Origin: Ulva prolifera | Taxonomy: Eukaryota; Chlorophyta; Ulvophyceae; Ulvales; Ulvaceae | Assembly (NCBI GenBank): GCA_023078555.1 | Contig: CM041204.1 | Location: 2,882,430 to 2,946,429 of the forward strand | Direction: 5' to 3' | Length of the DNA stretch: 64,000 nt | Translations under genes and position numbers: made by a program | Shown here: one piece after another, positions 11,618 to 22,438 of the stretch | Position numbering within the stretch: the first letter of the stretch is position 1 | Layout: each line of letters opens with the position of its first letter | The notes under the pieces: model-generated | The model's database searches: none | The model's input: only the letters and a program-made list of their open reading frames with translations | What the model was told of the DNA's origin: nothing

Positions 11618-14600
11618 ATGCGCTCTCCGAATCCCCTCAGGGCTGCGTACGCATGCTGCTGCGCTGTGCTGTGTGCGCTGCTCGCGAGGGCTCCCGCGCC
11701 AGCCGCCGCGCAGAACTACTTCGGCGACTACGGTCCGCTGCCCCCCCCCCCCCCCCCTTGCCTGCAGCAGAGTCCGGCTGCATGTGAATCACCTGTTTCT
11801 GTGGCAGCCAGAATCGGTGGTGACTTCCCTCGCCTGCGGCTCTGAGCACTGCTGCTGTTGCAATGCCGTTGCGTCTGGGGGCGCTATGCACACCTTCGCG
11901 GCCATGCCATACGATGCTCCGCGCTGCTGACGCTGCGGTGGTGTGGTGCAGGCTCGTTTGACGTCTGCCTTGATGCCCTCTTCACGCAGACCGGCAACAG
12001 CTTCGCCAACCTCGACCAGACTGGCTCCGCCGTCCGTGCGCCCCCACCTCGCACTGCTGCTGCTTCCGGCTTGCCTCGTGGTAGCACACGATGTCCTTGC
12101 CAAAGGCGACGAGTGAATTTTGCCTTGTTTGTCATTGACTTCGGGTGTCCTAAGCAGAAGCACCGCTCCCGGCCGCGCCCGTCTCCAGATGATTGTGCTG
12201 CTGCAACCAGCGTGACTCATCAAGACGGGCAGTTGAAGTGCTCGTGATGTGTGCAGTGGAGCTCGTGCAAGAGTTTGTGTGCAGCGGCGATGCCGCGCAG
12301 ACCAGCGAGCAGGCGGCGCAGCGGGTCGCTGCGGAGGTGGCGGAAGGCATCACCAGCCTAAGTGCCATCTGCTACGAAGGCACGCTGCCCTCCCCCCCCC
12401 TCCCCACCTTCGTCCCGCCCCCTGCCCCCCTGCCTGACTTCCTTGCAGCTGCATGGGTCTTCACTGCCACCTGCAGCGTAGGTGGTTTCCATGCATGATG
12501 CTCAGCGGCCCCTCCCCCCCCATCCCTGGCGTCCACACTGGGGGCCACGTGTATCGCGCTCCTGCAGTGCCCCTGTGTGTGTCGACGATCTTCCGCGAGA
12601 CAGTACAGATTCCTGCGCAGTGGTTTGCTCGCGCTGGCCCGTCTTCTGCAACAGCCAGGCGGATCGACATGTGCGTTGCTGCTGGTGCAGATGGCGCTTC
12701 GCTGCTCGACTTTGGGGGCCAGAACGTCGCCATCTCGGCCGCCGACGAGATCGCGCGCGTCGTCCGCTCCAACCTGCGCCAGCTGCCAGACGGCGCCTGC
12801 GGCGACTGCCCCGTGGCGCTGCAGATCCTGTCCGAGGCGCTCGAGGGCATCCTCGTCGGCGCGGCGGCGACGGCGGAGCCCGTGCTACTGGACGCCGGGG
12901 CCGGCACCCCCTCCCAGGCGGAGCTCGACGACTTCTCGGCGCAGCTGCGCCGCGGAGTGGCCTCCGGCCTCACTGAGGTGCGCATGCTGCGTGCTGTGCG
13001 CTGGGACACACGGACGCGTTGCGTTTCCACAGCTGGGTCATGCACTGACACCGCCAAAGTTCGGAGATGTTCTCCGGAATTTCGATGGGATTTGGGATAA
13101 AATTTGACGTGCTAGTGGGAGTAGGTTAAAAGAGGGGGGGTGGGGTGCGGGCGCTCTGGCCGTTGTGATCGGTGTGACTCCTGTTTGGCGTCTGCCCAAT
13201 TGCCGTCAAATGTATACGCTGAGGAGCAACCTGTGATCAACTGACTGCGTGTGCCGTGTGCAGCTGCTAGGCTCCGTCCGGGAGGCGGCGCGCAGCTGTG
13301 ACGGCGAAGTGCTGTTCGTGGTTGCGGCCGGAGTGTCGGGGCGGGAGTGCACGGTCGACGTCGCGCTGTCGGACGCCGCGCCGGTCGTGCGGGGCGTGTC
13401 GGAGCGCGCAGGCTCCGCGCTGTCCTCGCTCGCGTGCTCTGAAGACGACGCCCCCGACAACTCCACCGAGGCGGTGCAGGTGCGCCCCTACGCCACCCTC
13501 ACCGCTCAACTGCTCTGCAGCGACCTGGCCGTGCCTTTAGGGGTCCGCATCGTGCAACTGTAGTCAACATGCAGTGGTGGGTTTGTATGTTTCGTTCGTG
13601 CCGGAGTGCCGCTGTAACGGTGGCGGGGGGGTGCAGAATATCGCGATCGCGGTGGCGCGGGGCATCTCGGAGGCTGGGGCGACATGCATCTCCCGGACGA
13701 CGGACGTGCGGCCCTGCCTGTACACCCCTGAAGACATCTCGGCGATTGCTGAGGTGCGACCTTCTATCGAGGCGCCCCCTCCCTCTCCTACCTGCAGCCT
13801 ATTGTTTCTCAAAACTTTTGTAGTCGAAAAATACCCAACGACCCGGCACTAGTTGGTGTGCATGGCAGTGGCGTGCCACGTAGTCCAGCGGCACTAGCGT
13901 CACATTCAGGAAGAGATATGTTGCTTGCAAGCACCCCAGGCCGATGTCTGAGTGCATGCATGCTCGAGTACACGGCCATGATGTCTCTCGCTCCGCCCCT
14001 CCCCCTCTCCTACCTGCGGCTTTCATCAGTTCAAGTTGACTCAGCAGGTAGCTTATGTCCGCCCGAGTCCGCAGAGCTGGCATGCGAGTCAGGCTGCAGC
14101 ATGCGATTGCAGCCACCTCCTGCGCTGTAGTCGGGATGCCAGTGGCAGGAAACAAATGTAAATGTTTCACAAATGTAAATGTGATTCGCTGTGCAGGATG
14201 TGGCGGAGAGGTTTACGACACGCTTCAACGGCCTCGTCTTCTTCTGCGACCCCCGGCCCTGCACCTCCCGCCGCGCCAACTTCACCACCGCCGTGCTCGC
14301 CGTGCTCGAGCCCGCCGCGGCCCAGGCCGTCAACGAGCAGTGCGGTGTGGGCCCCACTTCTCATGCCCCACGGCGCACACCCTCATCGCTTCACAGCCGG
14401 ACGCTGGGGGATGCCACTTGGCACAGCCATCGCTCCTGCCTGCAGCTTGTGCTCCCGACCGCTTGTCGCTGTCATGGGTTATGGTCTGCACAGAACATCT
14501 GATGCACTGCGTCAGGCCGGGCCGTTGCGTGGCTATCCGAAGAAAGTGCTGACCGCCTGGGTTGGGTGCACATCCGGATCAACCACAAAACTCCCAATTA

Positions 14601-16441
14601 TTCGAGCCGGGTTTGAGAAACCCCGACATCGGGGGAACAGGCCCGACCCAACCCTCCTGACTCCACACCACTGCAGCGCAGTCGCTCATGCAGCCGCCGT
14701 GTTGGCGAGGACTGAGATTCAAGAAGTGTGTGTGCCGTGCAGGGAGTGGAGATGTACTGGACATCCCAACTGCGCAGGATCGGCTAGTGGAGCTGGCCTT
14801 CCCCGACCTCTCGCGCCTCATCGACCGAGTGCGGCCCCTCAGCCACCGCTTCGATACTGCCTCGCTTCCATGCGGGCATTGTGATGTGACCGCTGAATTG
14901 ACACTCTCCATGCTCTCGGGATCAGCCCAACCTGTGTCTTGCACTGCAGCGCCACTTTCTGTCTCCAAGTGCCGACACAGCCGTCGCCCCCGCACAGCTC
15001 TTCTGCTTGGCTGCAGAAGTCGCATGTGTGTCATCATTGAGGCGCTGTGCTGCGGCACGGCAGCCGTGCGCTGGTGTCTTACCAGACCCACCGCACGGCT
15101 TCTTTATTTCACGTGTTTGGGTGGTTGTAGGTTCTGGTGATCGGTGGCGAGTGCGATCTTGAAATCGGTCGCGCTGCCCCCCCTGTGGGCCCCCCGGCAC
15201 TCCCCGCAGTGCCGCCCCCGGTGCCACCCCCAATGCCGCCACCGGTGCCACCACCAGTGCCGCCCCCGGTGCCACCACCAGTGCCGCCCCCAGTGCCGCC
15301 CCCGGTGCCGCCCCCGGTGCCACCCCCAGTGCCGCCCCCGATGCCACCACCAGTGCCGCCCCCAGTGCCGCCCCCGCCTCCACCAACAGTGCCGCCACCG
15401 GTGCCGCCCCCAGTGCCACCGCCGACTTTACCCCCAGTGCCGCCCCCGGTACCACCCCCGGTGCCGCCCCCAGTGCCACCACCATTGCCGCCCCCAGTGC
15501 CACCCCCAGTGCCGCCCCCGCCTCCACCAGCGGTGCCGCCTCCAGTGCCGCCCCCGCCTCCACCAACGGTGCCACCACCGGTGCCGCCCCCAGTGCCACC
15601 GCCGCCTCCACCCCCAGTGCCACCCCCGATGCCGCCTCCAGTGCCGCCCCCGCCTCCACCACCGGTGCCACCCCCGGTGCCGCCTCCAGTGCCGCCCCCG
15701 CCTCCACCCCCAGTGCCACCGCCGCCTCCACCCCCAGTGCCGCCCCCGCCTCCACCCCCAGTGCCGCCACCGGTGCCGCCCCCAGTGCCACCCCCGCCTC
15801 CACCAACGGTGCCACCACCGGTGCCGCCCCCAGTGCCACCGCCGCCTCCACCCCCAGTGCCACCCCCGATGCCGCCTCCAGTGCCGCCCCCGCCTCCACC
15901 ACCGGTGCCACCCCCGGTGCCGCCTCCAGTGCCGCCCCCGCCTCCACCCCCAGTGCCACCGCCGCCTCCACCCCCAGTGCCGCCCCCGCCTCCACCCCCA
16001 GTGCCGCCACCGGTGCCGCCCCCAGTGCCACCCCCGCCTCCACCCCCAGTGCCACCGCCGCCTCCACCCCCAGTGCCGCCCCCGCCTCCACCCCCAGTGC
16101 CGCCACCGGTGCCGCCCCCAGTGCCACCCCCGCCTCCACCCCCAGTGCCACCGCCGCCTCCACCCCCAGTGCCGCCCCCGCCTCCACCCCCGGCGGTTCC
16201 TCCAGTCGATGAGCCAGCTATTGGCCCGTCCGAGGTGGCTGTCCCAGTCGCGCCAGCTACGATCGATCCACCCCCGCCCGACATTCTGTCGGCCATTGAC
16301 CTCCTGGCGCCGGAGTACGAGCCTCCCGTGGAGGCGCCCGGCCCGGAGGGCGACCCAGACGAGGCGGCAGGGCCAGGCGAAGCGCCGTCCGCAGACCCTC
16401 CTCTCTCTCCGCCGCTCGCTCCCGCGGTCCCACCCCTGTAG
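11618..16441 (+). CDS. paralogue D: secreted Cys/Ala-rich nine-exon protein with huge Pro/Val tract
   Basis: Nine exons: 11618-11732, 11952-12035, 12257-12379, 12691-12977, 13264-13479, 13637-13753, 14197-14344, 14743-14828, 15131-16441. Joined they give 828 residues with phases 1,1,1,0,0,0,1,0, as in A, B and C. Residues about 1-31 are a signal peptide. Exons 2-8 carry the family modules in diverged form, keeping the cysteines (EFVCSG, CGDC, CISR, CDPRPC, NEQC). Exon 9 starts with GGECDLEI and then enters a Pro/Val/Met tract (PPPVPP units) over about residues 411-747. It closes with an acidic Pro/Ala tail ending in PAVPPL and a stop. The eight-Cys module of A, B and C is missing. Intron 3 needs a GC donor (GAAG|GCACGC) to keep frame and phase. 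By analogy with hydroxyproline-rich glycoproteins, this is probably an extracellular-matrix or wall protein. Confidence 0.8.
15185..16195 (+). repeat. coding minisatellite (PPPVPP units) with an exact 240-base duplication
   Basis: Tandem variants of CCGCCCCCAGTGCCACC encode Pro-Pro-Pro-Val-Pro-Pro. The block 15556-15795 is repeated without change at 15796-16035 (80 residues), and shorter sub-blocks recur up to 16190. The reading frame is kept throughout. Confidence 0.95.
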
Positions 16442-17883
16442 CTGCGCATCGGCACCAGTTTGTGAGCTGCTGTGCCCTGGCCGGCGTGCGGTAAGTGCTC
16501 GAGATGTGGCGGGCAGCATATGTCGGGTCCGCCGCACCCGGCGCCGCGCCAAACACGTGTCCAGAAAGGCTGCGGGCTGCGCGCGCGGTGCTTGCACGTG
16601 GGGTGACAGCACATGCTTTGACATGCATGCATCTGATCCAGAGCAGCGCGGGCCAAGGCCAGCTCACGGTGCGGGTGTGGGAGCACGGGTGAGCTCTGGC
16701 CCGAGACGTCGGACCAGGGTATCGTGAGCTTTGAGGAGTTGGACCGCGAGCGTGTTGCTCGGCCGGAGAAGGCCGAACTGACCAGGTGCCGCAATCCCAT
16801 TCGAGTACGACATATGTTTTTGTGGTTGCGGTCATTGCTCCCAGGCATGCTAGCGCTGCAACTGACAGCGTTCTTGTGATCGAGACGATGCCTGCTGGTG
16901 GGGGCGTAAGGACGGCTAGGGATCGCACAGTGACCGACCCGCAATCGCCATGACTCGGTTCCGAGCGTGTGCCACTCGCGAGACTTGCAGGGTAGCAGCT
17001 TACGCCATGGCCGGTGGCTATGTTGGAAGTGAGGTGACGCCAGCGGCCATACCTGCTGCTGTGAATATGATGCTGGCTGCATGCATATGACAGGCGCAAT
17101 GCATGTGCTCCATGCGTGCGAGCGACCACTCTCGTGCGCGTCGGGATCGAGTGCGGACTCCAGCGCGGTTGTCGGCTTGGCAGACGCGGAATCGCTACTC
17201 AGTGTCGACTTGCTGGTTTGCAGCGTCTTTCTTGTAGCATGGAACGTTTTGTAAGGTAAGTTCTGTAGAAGCAACGTGTCTCTGGCGGAGCCAGAAGAGG
17301 TGGTATAAAATAACTTTGTGTGTGTAGTCTGCACCCGGCTCAGCGGCTGTAGCGTATGGTGAAGCAGGTGTGATGTGTAGAGTGGAGACTGCAGCAACGA
17401 ATACAAGTGTGTATGTGTGTGGGCATGTAATCGACAGCTGTGTGAATTGCACACCATAGGCTGGAAGCCACGAATTTAAGCACACCGTGCCAATCGTAAT
17501 GTGCGTAGCCCTTCCTGGGGCATAGTTGTCCCCAGTGGTCATATTCGTGTCGACAAAACAATGTTTTGCGATATCCAAACAATGTAGAGTGGGTTGCTGA
17601 GGTTCTTGAGCGCCGGCTTATGTACCAGCCCACGTCTTCAAACCACCCATGACCATCTTGACTATCAAAATCAATCATGCTGTCAGCACAGGATTGCCAC
17701 TGGAGTCGAACAATCGAATCACAAACAAGCCATGCAGACGGACTACATGTCTGACTGATCACTTAGAGCCTTGCGGGACTGAAGACTGGTGGCCCACCGC
17801 GCTGCCACACGGCCGCGGGCCTGTGCTGCGCTGTGCTGCGCTGTGCTGCGCTGTGCTGCGCTGTGCTGAGGAGCGCAGCACGG
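16442..17883. other. intergenic region between convergent genes
   Basis: The region lies between paralogue D (+) and the RCC1-type gene (-), whose 3' ends face each other. No gene is supported. A tandem decamer array occurs at 17821-17869. Confidence 0.5.
17821..17869. repeat. tandem decamer CTGTGCTGCG, about five units
   Basis: Near-perfect direct repeats of CTGTGCTGCG lie a few bases beyond the stop codon of the RCC1-type gene, in its presumed 3' untranslated region. On that gene's strand they read CGCAGCACAG. Confidence 0.9.
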
Positions 17884-20800
17884 TCAGCCCTGCGCCGCGC
17901 AGAGCGCGACCCCATGCATCGCCCCCACGGCCACAGACGCGACAGGTGGCAGCCCCTCCGCCTGCTGCGGCGAGAGCACCGCGTGGCCCTCCGGCCCCGG
18001 CGGCCCGACCCCGAGCATCCCGCTCGCGTTGTTGCCCCAGCCGTACACCTCCCCCTCCGCCGTCACCGCGAGCGTCGCTGTCGGCCCGCACACCACCTGC
18101 ACTTCCAGCATTTGAGTGAAACGGCCTGCTGCTGCGGCAACACTGAGGCATGGGATGACATGTGGATCTTCAGGTGTGCAAGGAGCTGCCATGCTCAACC
18201 CGAGGCCACACAGGGGCTGCAGCGGAGCCAGGGGCGGGATGCAGGTTGCCGCACAAACATGCACACAACACGGGTGGTGTCGGTGGTCGTGGGGCACAAC
18301 AGCACGCTTCGCGTATGATGTGCCAACATGCATGCATGGTTTGAGCCTCGGCAGGGATGGCCAGCGACACCCCAGTCAGCAAGTCGGAAGACCCTCCACA
18401 TACAGCAGCAAGGGGGGGGGGGGGGGTTAGGGGATCGCACATGGTCGACGACGACACCCTGGAGGCCGCGCACGCGGGTAGGGGAGGGGCGGTTGGCGGT
18501 GTCGCCGTGGCCGAGGGCCCCGTGGCGGCCCATGCCCCACGTGTACACCTCCCCATCATGCGACACAGCCGCGCCGTGGAAGCCCCCAGCGGCCACCTGC
18601 ACATGCATGCGCTTGCAGTGCCCAAAACCGCGGCCTTCGCCAATGCATGCACCTCGCCTCGCCACAGCATCACCCACTAGTGTCCCGCACATGCAAACAC
18701 TACAGTAGTGACTACACATCTCAGCAGGTGCGCTTGTTTTGAGAGTTGCAAGAACTGGAGAGTATACTCGGGCGCGCACCTGCTTGACGCGGCCGTCGGA
18801 GAGCGCGTTGACGAGGTTCGGCCGGGAGCCGCTCCACGCCCACTGCCCGGCGCCCTGCTCGCCGTTGCCGTTGCTGCCCCACGCGTACACCTCCCCCGAC
18901 ACCAGCACCGCGAACGACATGTAGCCGCCTGCGGCCACCTGCACCGCGCCCTCCGGCAGCGCCACCTGCACCACCCCGCCTCCCCTCACGTCTGTACACG
19001 TGCCGCTGCAGACACATGCATGCAGCTGCATACAGACCCTACGGCCTCGTTTGTGCAATGTACATGCCGTCGCCGTTGACAATCTGGCCTTGAGCCCAGT
19101 CTGGCCTTGATGGCTCGAAAGTCTGGCCGATGCTTAACAGTCTGGCCGTTGCCGTTGACAGTCTGGCCGTACGCACAGTCGCTGATGACCTTGCCTCATG
19201 CAAGGTAAAGCACAGTAGGCCTATATTCACCTAGCTATACGCTGACTGGTATTTGTAGGACACGGCTCGACACACTGGCGTGCGGTTGCATGAGGGTGTT
19301 GCTCTGTGTTGTCTGTTGGTGGTTGAGTGCGTGTGAGGTGCCCCTGTTTGTGGCCTGCGGTGTGGCCTGCCGCGCTGGCTTCGCCCTTGTAACACGCCGA
19401 TGTGCGGTCATGCTGGCAGCAGGAGGTGCTTGGTGGCAGCAGGGAGGTGCTTGGTGGCAGGCGACCTGCCTTGGGCATGCAGTGCAGGTGAGCTGGTAGT
19501 AGTGGCGCACCTGGTGGAAGGCAGGCAGCACGTTGGAGCTCTCCAGTGCTGGCACCTGCACGACCGCCCCACATCTGCACATGCATGTGGGTGCGGCTGC
19601 ATCACGTACGGCTGTTGCCACATTCTAGCTCGCAGCTCTGGAGCCTTCAGCAAGCTCAAGGCTAGACTCGTGGAGACCAGGCAGCGTCACGATCGTTGTT
19701 CGGTGCCTGTTGCTCCCGGGCGGCATGCATGATTGGCTGCTGCGAAGCGACAACGGCGATGCTGCTGGCTGTTGTTGCCGTTCAGTTGTGCTCTGTTGTG
19801 CTGTGTGGGAGCAGGCAGGGTGCCACAGGGCTGCCCTGCAGAGCATGCCTGAACACTACGGTGTGGGAGGTGGGTGGGGGCGCACCTGGAGGCCGAGGCG
19901 GCCATCTCCATCGTCCCGGCCACACGAAAACACCCGCCCAAACCTGCACGTCTGCGCACCGCTGTGAGCCTGGCACCGGCAGTGGTACACGCATTGGGGT
20001 GGGGTGACTGCGTGCGTGGGGGGCTTACAGTGGGGGCGGACGCAGACAGGAGCCGCTACGGCAGCAGAGGAGAGGGCGGTCAGAAAGCCGGGGCGCAGGA
20101 AAACAGCAGGTGGAAGTATTGAGGAGTTCCTCGACCGGCGGTGGTGGATGTAGGTGCAGGCGGCGACAGTGCTGACGAGCCGTTCTGGAATCGAACAGAG
20201 TAGACACTGTCTACTCTGCTCGATTCCAGAACGGCTACTAGACAGCCACCGTGATTGCACACACAGTGATGCAGCACCGCAGTAGCTGGACTGAGAGGCA
20301 TGCTGGTGAGAAGGTGGGACGTTGAGGGCTTGTGCTGGCCACATCCGCTGTGCATCCACAGAGGGACAGCCATAGAACTGTGTTACCCAAAGCGCTTTCT
20401 CGCCGCACACTGACGGCAGGGTATAGCACCAGTGTCTACTGAGGATACAGCCTTGGAGATGGACGTCGCCCCAGGAGGCACTGATGCTGTCAGGGAGGCT
20501 GTGGAGGTCGAGGCAAACCTGTCCACAAGCAGGCTGTGAGCTCCCGCAGCAGCTATGGCTGGAGTGTCATTGACGATGGGGACCTCGTCCCAGTGCTGCA
20601 TTATAAGCGCCTCAAACGTTTGCACTGGCGCCGGCTGCAGCTCTGACGTGAAGTGCTGCTGGCCTAAACATCCAAAGTCTCCCATGCCCCAGCTGAACAG
20701 ATGCGATTTCCCCATGTGTCCCGATGGATCGGTGCCTGATGTGTGGAATTCAGACGGCACATCTTCAGGTTGTTCACTATTACTATAAATCTGATGTTCC

Positions 20801-21317
20801 TCGGGAAGTATGTGCTTGCTATGGCCCGACTCCGTCGTCGGGTCGGACAGTGCCAGTGAGTGTTGACCACCCAGTGCAAAAGAAAGCACAGAACCTGCAG
20901 CGGCGAAAGGGTGATTATTGACACAAAGGCCTCGCTTGATCCAACGAATTCAAGCATTGCCATGGAGACATGGTTCTGGAACCGCTGCTGACAGCTCGAA
21001 GAGGTTGCTCACCAGGGAGTGGCACATGCAATGGCTCGTATGCGGACGCCTCATCACCAACACCAAGTCGTCCTAGCGATCCCTTTCCCCACATGTACAG
21101 TTGTCCATCGACGACACAGCCTGAATGCCACATTCCCGAGCGCACTTGTGGAGGCACCTGCGCTTCCCAAGAGTGGCCGCTGTGCCGCGGAGTCGCAGCT
21201 TCTGAGCCTGTGCCATCTGCTAATGCACCCCTGAAATATCATATGTAAACTTGAATCAAGTGCTTGTTCACTGCGCCGGTGTATGGAGACTGCACCGATT
21301 TGAATCGAGAACGCACT
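17884..21317 (-). CDS. RCC1-repeat (beta-propeller) protein, 5' end not defined
   Basis: Exons on the minus strand: an upstream exon ending at 21317 (start unclear, encodes YELWSWGRGSE), 21230-21013, 20894-20411, 19943-19886, 19555-19511, 18965-18780, 18596-18441, 18096-17884. Phases match at every junction. RCC1 repeat hallmarks recur: LYMWGKGSLGRLG, LFSWGMGDFGCLG, VFSCGRDDGDGRLG, VYAWGSNGNGEQGAG, VYTWGMGRHGALGHG and VYGWGNNASGMLG, each followed by a VAAGG/HS-type segment. RCC1 repeats form seven-bladed propellers; family members act in Ran exchange or as protein-binding modules, and nothing here fixes the role. Exon 20894-20411 carries a long insertion (Ser/Glu/His rich) between two blades. 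The stop is TGA at 17886-17884. Convergent with paralogue D. Confidence 0.85.
18409..18427. repeat. poly-G (poly-C on the coding strand) after a splice donor
   Basis: In the intron after the RCC1 exon 18596-18441, the minus strand reads donor GTGCGATCCCC and shortly afterwards a long C run. This is the same arrangement as in introns of the paralogue family. Confidence 0.85.
19290..19398 (+). repeat. diverged copy of the CCTTGTAACAC-ending repeat
   Basis: TGGCCTGCCGCGCTGGCTTC followed by GCCCTTGTAACACG matches the family's 3' end. It lies within an intron of the RCC1-type gene. Confidence 0.55.
20178..20236. repeat. near-perfect 59-base palindrome (29-base arms)
   Basis: The two arms start AGCCGTTCTGGAATCG and end CGATTCCAGAACGGCT. 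They are complementary over 29 bases with one mismatch and a single central base. It lies in the intron between RCC1-gene exons 20894-20411 and 19943-19886. Such a foldback could form a cruciform or, if transcribed, a long hairpin. Confidence 0.9.
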
Positions 21318-22438
21318 CTGATCCGCGCCCCCATGACCAGAGTTCATACACCACAGAACTAGCTGTTCGGCTGAATGTGGATGAAACGAGCTGATATGAA
21401 TCATGTCGGAGTGTGAAGCATCTGACCCTCTGCATTCGACAACGTTCGACCTTCTTCTCTTGAAGTTGACGCTGGCTAGCGCCAGATCCAATTCAGCAGG
21501 CAAAGAGACTTACAAATTCTGAATCAGAGCTGTTCATATTCTAACCATGTCCCTAATAACACAGCGTTAAGATGTTCAGACTGGTCTCAGGATCCGACAC
21601 GGTCTGCTGACCTGGTCAATTGCCGCCCTCTGCAAAGTAGGCCAAGCAAGGTCTGCCGCTGAACTGAACTGAACGGTCACGCAAGCGAATGGGTGGGGTT
21701 GAATGCAGCCCCGCCTGGTTGTAGGCTACATTGCTGCCAATCAGTGAGCGCGTTTGCGGTGACCTGTCTCATGCTGACTAGTTTGCAGCAGACGTAGCTC
21801 GCGTGCGTGGCCAGTAACCAGCAACGTGCCTCAGACGCTCTGATCGAAGAGCATTTTCATGGCGAATCAACGGTGGCAGCTACCGCTCCATCATGCCAGT
21901 TCACCACTCGTTTCAGTACAAACCGTCACGGCTGGCAGCTGTGTGTTACAAGGACCAAGTCGGAGAGGCAGGAAGCACCATGCAAGCAGTTTGTCGACTG
22001 CGCCATACAAAACTCGCAGCATTGAACATAATCTGCCTGAAGCCTGCCAGCAGTAAGCAATCTCCCGACCACTGACACAGCACCACCCTCTCGTGCTGAC
22101 CGCTGGATGCCTCATCTACATCTACAGCACATCATACATAGCCTGTGCCCCCCCTCGGCTCTTCCGATCTCGAACTTCCATTCACGCCTCAGCACAGCAG
22201 CAGGGCCATGGGATCCCAGATCGACTCAGATGCACGGGTCAGCAGTCCCAGTGATACCATCTGAAGCAAACAGGTGCAGCTTGCGGCAGCACCCCGCAGT
22301 CGCCAGTATTCCCACTGACTCGACAATCTGGAGATGGCTGTGTTGCCAAGACAGCGTCAGAGAGGCAGGTAACACCGCAGGCCGTGCGTCATGCATCTCC
22401 AGTGGAGAGGCCTGCCCCACAGCGGCCTCCCCATCCCG
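21318..22438. other. region upstream of the RCC1-type gene; no further gene supported
   Basis: The 5' part of the RCC1-type gene must lie here but its first exon or exons could not be fixed. The region also holds an inverted copy of the CCTTGTAACAC repeat near 21943-21980 (GTGTGTTACAAGGACC) and a diverged one near 22340-22378. The 3' end of the zinc-transporter gene follows at 22439. Confidence 0.45.

Noticed and set aside
14922-16187. 421-codon minus-strand Ala/Val/Gly-rich frame, and a third frame rich in Arg/Trp/His
   Set aside because: Same reason: shadows of the minisatellite in paralogue D.
15109-17457. 782-codon minus-strand frame made largely of Gly-Thr-Gly repeats
   Set aside because: It is the antisense of the Pro/Val tract of paralogue D. 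Repetitive GC-rich coding DNA leaves all frames open, and the plus-strand frame has the signal peptide, the exon chain and the family similarity.
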